Shown piece by piece: positions 34,996 through 43,689 of a stretch of 64,000 bases of DNA (position 1 is its first letter; every line of letters begins with the position of its first letter). Source of the DNA: Mycobacterium sp. SMC-8 (lineage in GTDB: Bacteria; Actinomycetota; Actinomycetes; Mycobacteriales; Mycobacteriaceae); assembly GCF_025263565.1 (NCBI RefSeq), contig NZ_CP079865.1:3968001-4032000 (forward strand), in the 5' to 3' direction. Below the pieces are notes generated by a model. That model did no database searches. It worked only from the letters and a program-made list of their open reading frames with translations, and was not told the origin of the DNA. The translations under genes and the position numbers were made by a program.

Positions 34996-35247
34996 TCAGT
35001 GATTCTGCTCGCCGCCTGCGCTTCCGGAATCAGCCGATTTCTTCCGCCCGGCGTACGGCGGCACTTCGGGCTCGACATCCCGCGGAGGTTCCGTCGTGAA
35101 TCCTGTCTCGAAGTCGTTCTGCCCCGGTTCGCCGTGACTGGGCACCGATTCGGCGCCCTCGATGGCGCCGGACGGCCGGTCTACCGGTCCGCCCGACGGC
35201 TCATCTGCCCCAGTGTCGCGGGATCCGCTTTCTCTACCATTGTCCAT
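34996..35247 (-). CDS. Small acidic hydrophilic protein, unknown
   Basis: 83 aa, low complexity, rich in Gly, Glu, Asp, Pro and Ser with no hydrophobic segment, so it is probably disordered. The start is supported by GAGGAGGG 7-8 nt before the ATG at 35247, one of the best ribosome sites in the window. I recognise no family. It lies between the DUF3046 gene (convergent) and the end of the hydrogenase locus. Confidence 0.6.
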   Translation of the reverse strand: MDNGRESGSRDTGADEPSGGPVDRPSGAIEGAESVPSHGEPGQNDFETGFTTEPPRDVEPEVPPYAGRKKSADSGSAGGEQNH

Positions 35248-35350
35248 GGGTTGCCCTCCTCACAGGCCGCCGCTCGTCGCGGCCAAGCCCGCTGGAGCGG
35301 ATACCCCCGGGGTGGTCACCGAAACCGCGTGGTCGGGGCGTTCTCCCTGG

Positions 35351-36088
35351 TCAAGATCGGTTTCTGGCGGTGGCGACGAGTCCGAGGGTGGCCTGCGTCG
35401 CCGCGTTCAGAGCGGCGGTGTCCGCCTCGCTCAGACGCTCGCACACCCAGTCCCAGTGGGCGGCCACGACATCGCCGACGTCCGGTCTGGTGGTCAGCGA
35501 CGTGCCGTCGCGGTGCCAGCGCACCCGCTCGGTTTCGAGGTCGCCGAGCGACAGACGGCCGGCGTCGAAGGTGAGCGGTGCCGAGTCGATGAGCACATGG
35601 TCGTCGTCAACGGAAGTCACGGTGCCCCAACGGATCCGGCAATTCTGCAGGATGCGCAGCGCTGTGCCCGGGTCTCGGTCCAGGAATCTCACCCACGGAT
35701 ACACCACGAGCACGTGAAAACTGTGGTGCGCCAACGCAGTTGCCTGATCGCCCACCTCATCGAGCAGCCCCGTCACCTGACCGGCGAACGCTGACCGGAG
35801 CCGGGCGAGCAGGTCCTTGCGGCCCACCGCGTCGAGGAGCGGACCGCCCACCCAGTAAGTGCGTACCACGTTCCGGTCGAGCGGGTCGGCGACACCGGCC
35901 GCGTCCGCGATCGCCTGAAGGTACGGCCACGCGCCGTCGAACTCCCGCGCCACCGCGGTCGTCTGCTCCGCGGTCCCGAGCAACGCGCCGGTGTCCTCCG
36001 GCCCGCAGTACCCGAGTTCGTTCGGCGGATAGGCGAAACGCGCGAACAGCGTGTGGCCGGTGCGGTGCTGTCCGGCGGGGGCCGGCAT
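35351..36088 (-). CDS. DUF6390-like protein at the end of the hydrogenase operon
   Basis: 245 aa from ATG 36088, 1 bp after hypE, so almost certainly part of the operon. It begins MPAPAGQHRTGHTLFARFAY and contains GYCGPEDTGALLG, FDGAWPYLQAIADAAG and VVRTYWVGGPLLDAVG, a pattern I associate with the DUF6390 family seen in actinobacterial hydrogenase clusters. No membrane segment or metal-binding cluster is evident. Its role is unknown, and an assembly or quality-control job is only a guess from context. Longer upstream in-frame extensions lie over hypE and were rejected. Confidence 0.75.
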   Translation of the reverse strand: MPAPAGQHRTGHTLFARFAYPPNELGYCGPEDTGALLGTAEQTTAVAREFDGAWPYLQAIADAAGVADPLDRNVVRTYWVGGPLLDAVGRKDLLARLRSAFAGQVTGLLDEVGDQATALAHHSFHVLVVYPWVRFLDRDPGTALRILQNCRIRWGTVTSVDDDHVLIDSAPLTFDAGRLSLGDLETERVRWHRDGTSLTTRPDVGDVVAAHWDWVCERLSEADTAALNAATQATLGLVATARNRS

Positions 36089-36089
36089 G

Positions 36090-37163
36090 TCAGCAGATCC
36101 GGGGCAGTTGCTCGCCGATCGGCAGGTCCACCACCCTGGTGCCGCCCAGCGCCGTCCTGGCCACCACCATGCCCGGATGTTCGGCAACACAGGTGCCGAT
36201 GACCGCCGCGCGCGCGCCCAGTGGATGCGCGCGCATCGCGGCGAGCACCCGGTCGGCGTCCGCGGCGGCGACGAACGCGACCAGCTTGCCCTCATTGGCG
36301 ACATAGAGCGGGTCGAGGCCGAGCATGCTGCACGCGTCGCGCACCGCCGCCGGAACAGGCAGCGCGCGTTCGTCGATCGACACACCGGCCCCGGCGGCCC
36401 GGGCGATCTCGTTGAGCGTCGCGGCCAGCCCACCGCGCGTCGGGTCACGCAGTGCGTGCAGGTCCGCGCCCGTGGCGACCATCGCGGCCACCAGTCCGTG
36501 TAGCGGAGCGGTGTCGCTGGAGACCGCGGTGGCGAACTCCAGGCCTTCGCGGCAACTGAGCACGGCAACCCCGTGGACGCCGATGTCGCCGCTGACGATC
36601 ACCGCGTCGCCCGGCGCCGCCCGCTGCGGACGGATGTCGGTGCGCTCGTCGATCAGCCCGATACCCGCGGTGTTCAGATAGACCCCGTCACCGTGGCCGG
36701 AGTCGACGACCTTCGTATCACCGGTGACCAGCCTGACCCCGGCCGCCAGCGCCGCGGTGCCCACCGCCTGGGCAATCCGTGCCAGCTCCTCCAGCGGCGT
36801 GCCCTCCTCGAGGATGAAGGCGGTCGAGAGCACTTTCGGAACCGCTCCGGCCATCGCCAGGTCGTTGACCGTGCCGTTGACCGCCAGGTCGCCGATCGAA
36901 CCGCCCGGAAAGAACATCGGCTTGACGACGAACGAGTCGGTGGAGAACGCCAGGCGGGCGCCGCCGAGGTCGACGATCGCCGAATCTCCCATCGCCGCGT
37001 CGGCGGCCGGCCCGTACGCGGGCAGGAACAGTTGCTCGATGAGCTCGCCGGACATGGCGCCACCGCCGCCATGTCCCATCACGATGTTGGGGGCGTCGCG
37101 CAACGGGGCCGGGCACACCCACGACTCCATATCGATGCTCGCCTCCGGCTCGGTATCAGGCAT
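36090..37163 (-). CDS. hypE: Hydrogenase maturation protein HypE
   Basis: 357 aa. HypE dehydrates the carbamoyl group received from HypF on its C-terminal Cys to thiocyanate and so supplies the CN ligands of the NiFe site. The PurM-like ATPase fold shows [40 protein letters not shown] and [16 protein letters not shown]. The protein ends LPRIC, with the essential terminal Cys. It overlaps hypD by 8 bp, so hypD-hypE are coupled. Confidence 0.96.
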   Translation of the reverse strand: MPDTEPEASIDMESWVCPAPLRDAPNIVMGHGGGGAMSGELIEQLFLPAYGPAADAAMGDSAIVDLGGARLAFSTDSFVVKPMFFPGGSIGDLAVNGTVNDLAMAGAVPKVLSTAFILEEGTPLEELARIAQAVGTAALAAGVRLVTGDTKVVDSGHGDGVYLNTAGIGLIDERTDIRPQRAAPGDAVIVSGDIGVHGVAVLSCREGLEFATAVSSDTAPLHGLVAAMVATGADLHALRDPTRGGLAATLNEIARAAGAGVSIDERALPVPAAVRDACSMLGLDPLYVANEGKLVAFVAAADADRVLAAMRAHPLGARAAVIGTCVAEHPGMVVARTALGGTRVVDLPIGEQLPRIC

Positions 37164-38256
37164 TGGTCACCTCGAGGCGCCGGTACAGGTAGTACGCCGC
37201 ACAGGCGCCCTCGGACGAGACCATGGTGGCCCCCAGCGGGTTTCGCGGTGTGCACAGGGTTCCGAAGGCCGCACACTCGTGTGGTTTGATGAGCCCCTGC
37301 AGAACCTCGCCGGAGCGGCACACCGCGGACTCCTCGGTGTGGATGTCGCTGACGGCGAAGCGCTGTTCGGCGTCGAAATCCCGGTAGGCGTCGGACAGCC
37401 GCCAACCACTGGCGGGAATCACGCCGATCCCGCGCCAGGCCCGGTCGGTCACCTCGAACACGTCGAGCAGCATCGCCTTGGCGGCCGGGTTGCCGACGTC
37501 CTGAACGGCGCGGGGGTAGGCGTTCTCCAGTTCATGGCGGCCGGATTCGAGTTGCATCACCGTGCGCCGGATGCCCTCCAGGATGTCCAGGGGCTCGAAA
37601 CCGGTGACCACGATCGGGATTCCGAACTTGTCGCACAGCGGCGGATACTCACCGGTGCCCATCACGGTGCACACATGGCCGGCCGCCAGGAACGCCTGGA
37701 CGCGGCACGTCGGGGACTCCATGATCGCCGAGATCGCCGGCGGTACGAGCACGTGGGACACCAGCAGCGAGAAGTTGCCGATGCCAAGCCTTTTGGCTTG
37801 GTAGACCGTCATCGCGTTGGCGGGCGCGGTGGTCTCGAAGCCGATACCGAAGAACACCACCTGCCGGTCCGGGTTGTCCCGCGCGATCGTCAGCGCGTCC
37901 AGTGGGGAGTACACGACCCGGATGTCGCCCCCTTGGCTCTTGACGCGGAACAGGTCCTTCTCGCTGCCGGGCACCCGCAGCATGTCGCCGAACGAGCAGA
38001 AGATCACGTCCGGCCGGGATGCGATCTCCAGGGCCTTGTCGATGATCTCCAACGGCGTGACGCACACGGGGCACCCCGGCCCGTGGATCATTTCGACGGT
38101 GTCCGGCAGCAGTTGGTCGATACCGTGCCGGATGATGGAATGGGTCTGCCCGCCACAGACTTCCATGATCGACCAGCGTCGGGTGGTGGCCGACCTGATC
38201 TGGTCGAGGAGCCGTGCGGCCAGCTCCGGGTTGCTGAATTCGTCGAGATACTTCAC
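37156..38256 (-). CDS. hypD: Hydrogenase maturation protein HypD
   Basis: 366 aa. HypD is a [4Fe-4S] scaffold that, with HypC, holds the Fe while CO and CN are added. Seen are the conserved Cys motifs [16 protein letters not shown] and [35 protein letters not shown], and the C-terminal cluster region ([20 protein letters not shown], then [20 protein letters not shown]). The start overlaps hypC by 4 bp. Confidence 0.96.
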   Translation of the reverse strand: MKYLDEFSNPELAARLLDQIRSATTRRWSIMEVCGGQTHSIIRHGIDQLLPDTVEMIHGPGCPVCVTPLEIIDKALEIASRPDVIFCSFGDMLRVPGSEKDLFRVKSQGGDIRVVYSPLDALTIARDNPDRQVVFFGIGFETTAPANAMTVYQAKRLGIGNFSLLVSHVLVPPAISAIMESPTCRVQAFLAAGHVCTVMGTGEYPPLCDKFGIPIVVTGFEPLDILEGIRRTVMQLESGRHELENAYPRAVQDVGNPAAKAMLLDVFEVTDRAWRGIGVIPASGWRLSDAYRDFDAEQRFAVSDIHTEESAVCRSGEVLQGLIKPHECAAFGTLCTPRNPLGATMVSSEGACAAYYLYRRLEVTNA

Positions 38257-38570
38257 GACCTCACCTCCGAAGGTCCGTCGGTTGCGGGATTGGCGGTGCC
38301 CGCCTGCCGCGCTGCCAGCTCGAAACCGTCAGCGAATTCCTCCTTGAGGACGCCGAGGTGCTCGAACTCGGCCAGCGTGCGCCGTGCCGACTCCTCGTCG
38401 AGCCGCTGGATGGCGAAGCCGACGTGGACGACGACGTAGTGGCCGATCTCGGCGTCGGGGAGGTACTGCAGGCACACATCCTTCTTGACGCCGCCGAAGT
38501 CGACGACCGACATCAGCGTGCCGTCACGTTCTTCGATGCTGATGATCTTTCCCGGTACTGCCAGACACAT
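38253..38570 (-). CDS. hypC: HypC/HybG/HupF-family chaperone (first copy)
   Basis: 105 aa. It begins [20 protein letters not shown]. The N-terminal Met-Cys is the essential Fe-binding cysteine. The [20 protein letters not shown] segment is typical. A C-terminal extension of about 25 residues goes beyond the usual 75-90 aa. HypC carries the Fe(CN)2CO unit from HypD to the large subunit. It lies 14 bp after hypF and overlaps hypD. A second, shorter hypC is at 40852. Confidence 0.93.
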   Translation of the reverse strand: MCLAVPGKIISIEERDGTLMSVVDFGGVKKDVCLQYLPDAEIGHYVVVHVGFAIQRLDEESARRTLAEFEHLGVLKEEFADGFELAARQAGTANPATDGPSEVRS

Positions 38571-38584
38571 CGGCGTCCTCCCTT

Positions 38585-40855
38585 TCAGACGGCGTTTCCT
38601 ATGATCAGCTGACCCAGCGCGACACCGCCGTCGTTGGGTGGCACACGGTGATGTGTGATGACGTCGAACCCGTTCGCGGCCAACAGCATGCGCGACCGGC
38701 GCAGCAACAGGGCATTCTGGAACACTCCGCCCGACAGGGCCACGGTGTAGCCGCGGTTGGCGAGCGCGAGCTCGAGGATCAGCGCGGCCACCGCGTCGTG
38801 AAAACGCGCCCCGATCACACCGGCGGCGACACCGGCGCGGGCGTCGTCGACCACCGCCGACAGCACGGGGGCGGGGTCGATCTCCGCCGTGGATGGCGCG
38901 TGGTCGACGGCGAACCGGTAACCGGCTGTGCCGCAGTCACAGTCGCGGGACCGACCTTCGAGTTCGATCGCCGCCTGCGCCTCGTAATCGACGATCTGAC
39001 GAACGCCGGCCAGCGCCGACACCGCGTCGAACAGCCTGCCCATGCTGGAGGTCGGTGCGCACCCCAAGCCGGTCTCGAGCTGGTGGCGCAGTACCCGCTG
39101 TTCCCGGGGCGGGCATGTTCGTACCGGTGCCAGGTCCGGCGTCCACGGCAGGCCGGCGGCCCACAGATGGGCCAGCGCCATCCGGTACGGACGCAGCACG
39201 CTGACGTCACCGCCCGGCAGCGGCACATAGCGCAGCCGGGCCAGCCGCCGGTAACCCTTGTAGTCGGCGAGCAGAACCTCACCGCCCCACACCGCCCCGT
39301 CGGGGCCGTACCCCGTTCCGTCGAAAGCGAATCCGAGGACGGGCGCGGCGCCGTCCATGCCGTGCTCGGCCATCACCGCGGCCAGGTGCGCGTGGTGGTG
39401 TTGCACGCTGCGTACCGGACGGCCGGCGGCGTTGCGCAGCGCCCACGCCGTCGAGCGGTACCGCGGATGCGCATCGGTGACCAATACCTCCGGTTCCACC
39501 GCGGTCAGGACCCGGAGATGCTGCTGTGCGGAGTCGAACGCCGACAGGGTGGCCAGGTCGTCCATGTCGCCGATGTGCTGACTGAGCCAGGCATACCTGC
39601 CGTCCGCGACGGCCATGGTGTTCTTCAGATCTGCGCCCACGGCGAGTGTGGGGGGTACCGCGACCGGAAGGGCGATCGGCAGAGGTGCGTAACCGCGTGA
39701 GCGCCGGACCGGGGTGTCGGCGCGCATCACCGAGTCGTCGCAGGGGACGAGGATGGGCCGGTCGTGCATCAGCCATCCGTCGGCCAGGCCGCGGAGCCGG
39801 TGGAGCGCGTCTGTGTCGGTGAAGCAGATGGGTTCGCCTCCCAGATTGCCCGACGTCATCACCAGAGCCTGTGGCCCGGGTTCGTCGCCGTCGAGGCCGA
39901 ACAGCAGGGTGTGTAACGGGGTGTAGGCCAGCAGCACCCCGAGGTCGGGGTTGTGCGGCGCCACCGCCTGGTCGATCGGCGCGCCGCAGCGCCGCGGGAT
40001 CAACACGATCGGGCGGGCCACGCTGCCCAGGAGCGCCGCGGACGCCGGGTCCGGTTCGGCGATGGTCCGTGCCGCGGCGAGATCGGGCACCATCACCGCG
40101 AACGGTTTGTCGCCGCGGCGTTTCCGCGTGCGCAGCCCGTTGACGGCGTGGTGATCGGCGGCATCACAGGCCAGGTGGTAGCCGCCGACGCCCTTGACCG
40201 CCAGCACGCCGCCGCCGCACAGCAGCTCCCTGGCGGCACGCAACGCGAGCTCGCCGTGGGTTTCGCCCCCGGTACCGTCCCGGTATCGCAGCGTCGGCCC
40301 GCACTGCGGGCAGCAGATGGGCTGCGCGTGGAACCGGCGGTCGGCGGGGTCGGTGTATTCGCGTGCGCAGGCGGCACACATCGGAAAGCCCGCCATCGTG
40401 GTCGACGCGCGGTCATACGGCAGTGCCGCGGTGATCGTGAATCGCGGGCCGCAGTTGGTGCAGTTGATGAACGGGTGCCGGTAGCGGCGGTTGCCCGGGG
40501 CGCGCAACTCGCAGGCGCAGTCGGCGCACATGGCGACATCGGGGGAGACGAGTGTGCGGCCGCCGCCGGTGCGCGAGGTGTCGGCGATCGCGAATCCGGT
40601 GCCGCCCACCAGCGGAATATCCTGCACCTCAACAGATTCCACGAAAGACAGGGGTGGTGGATCGGTGCGCAGCCGGGACAGGAAGCGATCGATGTCCGCT
40701 TCGGCGCCCTCGATCTCGATGAGTGCGCCGGTGCTGTCGTTACGCACCGAACCCGACAGTCCGAACGCAGTGGCCAGGGTGTACACGAAAGGCCGGAAGC
40801 CGACGCCCTGCACCACACCGCGCACGCAGACGCGGACCCGCCTGCGGCCGCTCAT
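38585..40855 (-). CDS. hypF: Carbamoyltransferase HypF
   Basis: 756 aa. HypF turns carbamoyl phosphate and ATP into carbamoyl-adenylate and passes it to HypE. Domains in order: acylphosphatase (VRVCVRGVVQGVGFRPFVYT, 7-90), zinc fingers (CADCACEL, INCTNCGPRFT, MCAACAREY, CCPQCGPTLRY), YrdC-like nucleotide-binding domain (GGGVLAVKGVGGYHLACDAA, about 215-385), and a Kae1-like C-terminal domain (VQHHHAHLAAVMAEHGMDGA to LSGGVFQNALLLRRSRML). The length and all domains are normal. It overlaps the second hypC by 4 bp. Confidence 0.96.
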   Translation of the reverse strand: MSGRRRVRVCVRGVVQGVGFRPFVYTLATAFGLSGSVRNDSTGALIEIEGAEADIDRFLSRLRTDPPPLSFVESVEVQDIPLVGGTGFAIADTSRTGGGRTLVSPDVAMCADCACELRAPGNRRYRHPFINCTNCGPRFTITAALPYDRASTTMAGFPMCAACAREYTDPADRRFHAQPICCPQCGPTLRYRDGTGGETHGELALRAARELLCGGGVLAVKGVGGYHLACDAADHHAVNGLRTRKRRGDKPFAVMVPDLAAARTIAEPDPASAALLGSVARPIVLIPRRCGAPIDQAVAPHNPDLGVLLAYTPLHTLLFGLDGDEPGPQALVMTSGNLGGEPICFTDTDALHRLRGLADGWLMHDRPILVPCDDSVMRADTPVRRSRGYAPLPIALPVAVPPTLAVGADLKNTMAVADGRYAWLSQHIGDMDDLATLSAFDSAQQHLRVLTAVEPEVLVTDAHPRYRSTAWALRNAAGRPVRSVQHHHAHLAAVMAEHGMDGAAPVLGFAFDGTGYGPDGAVWGGEVLLADYKGYRRLARLRYVPLPGGDVSVLRPYRMALAHLWAAGLPWTPDLAPVRTCPPREQRVLRHQLETGLGCAPTSSMGRLFDAVSALAGVRQIVDYEAQAAIELEGRSRDCDCGTAGYRFAVDHAPSTAEIDPAPVLSAVVDDARAGVAAGVIGARFHDAVAALILELALANRGYTVALSGGVFQNALLLRRSRMLLAANGFDVITHHRVPPNDGGVALGQLIIGNAV

Positions 40856-41106
40856 GGTGACTCCTCGGCGGTGCGCCCTCTGCCCATCAGCTCCAGGCCG
40901 GCCAGCGCGGCGTCCGCGCCGGCCTTGTCGGTTTTTTCGACGACGAAACCCATGTGGATGATCACCCAGTCGCCGGCCGCGAAGTGTTCCTCGGGCAGCA
41001 TGCCGACGTTGACCTTGCGGTGTTCGCCGGCGACGTCGACGAGCGCCAGCTGGTCACCGTAGCCGTCCACCATGCCGACCACCTGTCCTGGGATACCGAG
41101 GCACAT
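40852..41106 (-). CDS. hypC: HypC/HybG/HupF-family chaperone (second copy)
   Basis: 84 aa beginning MCLGIPGQVVGMVDGYGDQL, again with the N-terminal Met-Cys, and WVIIHMGFVVEKTDKAGAD. It lies 2 bp after the protease gene and overlaps hypF. Two HypC-type proteins in one operon suggest a division of labour, for example one with HypD and one guarding the large subunit, as known for HypC and HupF/HybG pairs elsewhere. Which does what is inferred. Confidence 0.92.
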   Translation of the reverse strand: MCLGIPGQVVGMVDGYGDQLALVDVAGEHRKVNVGMLPEEHFAAGDWVIIHMGFVVEKTDKAGADAALAGLELMGRGRTAEESP

Positions 41107-41108
41107 GA

Positions 41109-41579
41109 TCAGCCCCTCCCCGCCGCGGAGTGCGTCGCCAGGCCGGCCACCACGTCCTCGACGGCACGCACAGCGGCCGGTACCGCGGCGGCGACGACGG
41201 GCGAAAGCCCGATTCCCTCCGCCACCGTCGCGACCTGGCAGCCGACGACCACGGTGCGCGGCGGTGTCCCGCCGAGTGCGTCCAGGCTGGCGAACACCGC
41301 GGCCGGGTCCATCGCGTGGGCGTCCAGACCTGTTCGGCCGGTGTGGGTTCGGAGATCGGCGTCGAAGACGTCCAGCGTGCCCGGCGCGCCGCGGTCGGGA
41401 ACAGCGTCGACGAGAACCAGGGCCGACCAGTCGTCGAGCAGGTCGTAGGCCAGGTGCATGCCTCTGATCCCGTAGTCCGTCACCCGGACGTCCGGCCCGG
41501 TGAGCCGGGGCGGGACGCGCCGGATCACCTCGGGTCCGAAGCCGTCGTCTCCGAGGAAGATGTTGCCGATCCCGGCCAC
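41109..41579 (-). CDS. Hydrogenase maturation protease (HycI/HupD family)
   Basis: 156 aa from GTG 41579. It clips the C-terminal tail of the large subunit once the NiFe site is built. Seen are GIGNIFLGDDGFGPEVIRRV, with the Glu/Asp residues that bind nickel, and VLVDAVPDRGAPGTL. Homology seems to begin six codons earlier (ITPRILVAGIGN), placing an ATC codon (41595-41597) where homologues have ATG, 6 nt after GAGGAAGGA. So either GTG 41579 is used, shortening the first strand, or a rare ATC start is used. The large subunit encoded upstream keeps a 22-residue tail for it. Confidence 0.88.
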   Translation of the reverse strand: MAGIGNIFLGDDGFGPEVIRRVPPRLTGPDVRVTDYGIRGMHLAYDLLDDWSALVLVDAVPDRGAPGTLDVFDADLRTHTGRTGLDAHAMDPAAVFASLDALGGTPPRTVVVGCQVATVAEGIGLSPVVAAAVPAAVRAVEDVVAGLATHSAAGRG

Positions 41580-41615
41580 CAGTATTCGGGGCGTGATGAC
41601 GAGTCCTTCCTCAGC

Positions 41616-41735
41616 TCACATGCGGCGCATTCTCAGGTAGCGCTGGATGTCGGGGATCGACCGCACCCCGACCACCGCCACCGCGAGGACCGCCGCGGCC
41701 ACCAGTGCCACCGTGATCCGACCGACTACTTCCAT
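41616..41735 (-). CDS. 39-aa single-span membrane protein of the hydrogenase operon (DUF6893-like)
   Basis: Starts at ATG 41735 with AAGGGAG upstream and ends TGA at 41616. The product is MEVVGRITVALVAAAVLAVA, then VVGVRSIPDIQRYLRMRRM: one membrane helix with a short basic C-terminal tail. The tail pattern (RSIPDIxRYLRxRxM) is what I recall of DUF6893, a family of small proteins in actinobacterial hydrogenase clusters. The start overlaps the preceding gene by 10 bp and the protease gene follows, so it is translated within the operon. It might tether the soluble hydrogenase or an electron carrier to the membrane, which is inference only. Confidence 0.75.
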   Translation of the reverse strand: MEVVGRITVALVAAAVLAVAVVGVRSIPDIQRYLRMRRM

Positions 41736-43054
41736 GGTGCTCTCCCTTCCACGAGCGGCTCCACCTCGTCGGGCGCGAAGTAGAGATGACGGCCGTACCA
41801 GTCGTGCAGGTCGGCGGCGGGGTCGTCGTCGAGGACGACACCGATGTGCTCGCCGCCGTCGACGTCGGCGTGCACCGACGTCACTCGCGCGGTCTTGTCG
41901 GCGTAGAACAGGTCCTGGGCGTCGGCGCGCCGCGACGGGTGCAGCCGCACCCTGCTACCCCGCGCGACCCTGGTGCCGTTCACCAGGACGGCGTCGAGTT
42001 CCGGACGGACAGCGGTGTCGGCACGCGGATCCCACCAGTCGGTGTCTGAGGGGATCTCGGGAATCAACGGTGGCGTGCACGCGTGCGGGTCGCGCAGCAC
42101 GCCGTGCAGACCGAGCATGGCCTCCGGGGACATCGAGTCGCAGCGGTCGATGATGTCGGCGGCCCGCGGGTCGGTCGCCCGCGCCGCCGACTTCTCCTCG
42201 TCGGTCATGGTCATCACGCGCAGCGTCAGGATCTCGTCGATCTCGCAGGCGTCATACAGGTCGCCCTGGCTCTGTTCGGCGATCTCGGGGTGGTCGTAGA
42301 GGATGATCGGCGAAACCAGCGCCAGGTCGCGCTCACCGGGCCGGCCGGCCAGCACCGGGAAGCAGCGGCGCTGGCGACATCGTGCCGCGGCTTGGGCGGC
42401 CCGGTCGGGAGGCTCGAGCAGCGAGACGAATTCGGCCCCGTCGATCTCCAGCAGCAGGTGGGCGCCGATCAGCGAGGTCGCGATCGCCTCGCGTTTGTCC
42501 GCCGCGGGGACCGCGGTGTTGCGGACCTCCAGCGTCAACCGCACCAGGCCGTCGCATGGTTCGGCGCCGATCGCCAGTTGACCGTGCAGGCTGCGCCGCT
42601 CGCGCACCAGTCTGCCGCCATCGACGGTCTCGACGTCGCGGCCTGCGGGTATCGAGATGTCCACCGTGCGAGGCGAACCGGTCACCGGTGCGGGGTCGAT
42701 CGCGACCTCGCACTCCACCGCTTCGTCCCAGCTGAGCCACCGGCGGGGGCCGGCCTGCAGTTCGTGCACCCGCTGATAGCCGGCCGGGGTGCCGCGCTCG
42801 GCGCTGCGCTGCTGCAGCTGCAGGAAGCGCACCGCGCCGGACAGCGTCGGCACGCCGTCGGGTTCGACGAGCAGCTGCGCCGACAGCGAGTCGTTCTCGC
42901 CGATGCCGGCCTGTTCGGCGCCCGGCGGGCCCAGTACCCCGAACTGCCAGCGTGACTGGTTCTTCCCGGAAGTCGCGCGGTACGGGTAGAGCAGGTAGCC
43001 CTCGTAGAGCACCGCGTCGGCGACGGCGCGGGCCCGGTCCCATCCGGTGCTCAT
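41726..43054 (-). CDS. Uncharacterised hydrogenase-cluster protein (442 aa)
   Basis: From ATG 43054, overlapping the upstream gene by 4 bp (ATGA). It begins MSTGWDRARAVADAVLYEGY then LLYPYRATSGKNQSRWQFGV. The motif LYEGYLLYPYRATSxKNQ recurs, to my knowledge, in a family found only with actinobacterial hydrogenases. The middle has a beta-rich domain (LVRLTLEVRNTAVPAADKRE, then SLIGAHLLLEIDGAEFVSLL). The end, RVRLHPSRRADAQDLFYADK then TARVTSVHADVDGGEHIGVV, looks like a small SH3-like barrel. There is no membrane segment and no obvious cofactor site. Conserved linkage implies a role in assembly or electron transfer. Confidence 0.75.
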   Translation of the reverse strand: MSTGWDRARAVADAVLYEGYLLYPYRATSGKNQSRWQFGVLGPPGAEQAGIGENDSLSAQLLVEPDGVPTLSGAVRFLQLQQRSAERGTPAGYQRVHELQAGPRRWLSWDEAVECEVAIDPAPVTGSPRTVDISIPAGRDVETVDGGRLVRERRSLHGQLAIGAEPCDGLVRLTLEVRNTAVPAADKREAIATSLIGAHLLLEIDGAEFVSLLEPPDRAAQAAARCRQRRCFPVLAGRPGERDLALVSPIILYDHPEIAEQSQGDLYDACEIDEILTLRVMTMTDEEKSAARATDPRAADIIDRCDSMSPEAMLGLHGVLRDPHACTPPLIPEIPSDTDWWDPRADTAVRPELDAVLVNGTRVARGSRVRLHPSRRADAQDLFYADKTARVTSVHADVDGGEHIGVVLDDDPAADLHDWYGRHLYFAPDEVEPLVEGRAPWK

Positions 43055-43689
43055 CGCAACTCCCTGGCCGCGGCGAGCAGTTCGGTGACCGCGTCGTCGA
43101 AGCCGAGCAACCCGCGCGCCGACCGGTAGGCCGCCAGCGCGTCGATGGTGTCGCGGGACAGGCGCAACCAGCCGGTGCCGGGGTAGTGCTGCCGGATGAG
43201 GTCGTGCCACACCGCCACCGGCATGTCGAAGCGTTCCTCGCGGTCCCACGGCACCTGACGGACGCTGAAACCCCGCTCGCCCTGCGTGAAAACCGTTCCG
43301 CTGAACAGGAATCGCAGCGGAACGGTGCCGGTGCCGAGTGCGAGCAGATATTTGGCGGCCTTGACCTCGAAATCGTAGGTGCACTCCAGCGGCAGCTCGG
43401 CGATCGTGTCGCCGGTGAACCCGGCGACGACCGCGGCGGTGTGCTGCCACAGGAAGGTCTGCTGGGTGGTCGACCACCGCTCGCGGGGTCCGAACAGGTC
43501 CACCAGTCCGTCCGCCTCGGCGTCGGAATAGCTGCGCCGCAACGGTTCGATGCGCACCTGGCATCGCAGCGCGAGCGCGTGGACCGGAGTGTCACCGTCG
43601 GCCGCGACGCCGACCCGGGCGGTCAGGACCGGGGTGACGGCGTAGGGCTCGGGCGCGATGTCGACGACGGTGAAGTGGATCTCGGTCAT
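43051..43689 (-). CDS. DUF6084-like hydrogenase-cluster protein
   Basis: 212 aa. It begins MTEIHFTVVDIAPEPYAVTP, with ALRCQVRIEPLRRSYSDAEA, VDLFGPRERWSTTQQTFLWQ and ECTYDFEVKAAKYLLALGTG. This is a mostly beta protein that I associate with DUF6084, found beside actinobacterial hydrogenases. It is coupled by 4-bp overlaps to the genes on both sides. It has no transmembrane helix and a single Cys pair too far apart to bind a cluster. Function unknown. Confidence 0.75.
   Translation of the reverse strand: MTEIHFTVVDIAPEPYAVTPVLTARVGVAADGDTPVHALALRCQVRIEPLRRSYSDAEADGLVDLFGPRERWSTTQQTFLWQHTAAVVAGFTGDTIAELPLECTYDFEVKAAKYLLALGTGTVPLRFLFSGTVFTQGERGFSVRQVPWDREERFDMPVAVWHDLIRQHYPGTGWLRLSRDTIDALAAYRSARGLLGFDDAVTELLAAARELR

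Noticed and set aside
34247..35078. Leftward genes over the glycosyltransferase
   Set aside because: Low-complexity Arg/Gly/His-rich shadow frames of the real rightward gene.
36090..36568. Longer N-terminus for the DUF6390-like protein
   Set aside because: The extension lies over hypE in another frame; the ATG at 36088 gives the expected 1-bp spacing.
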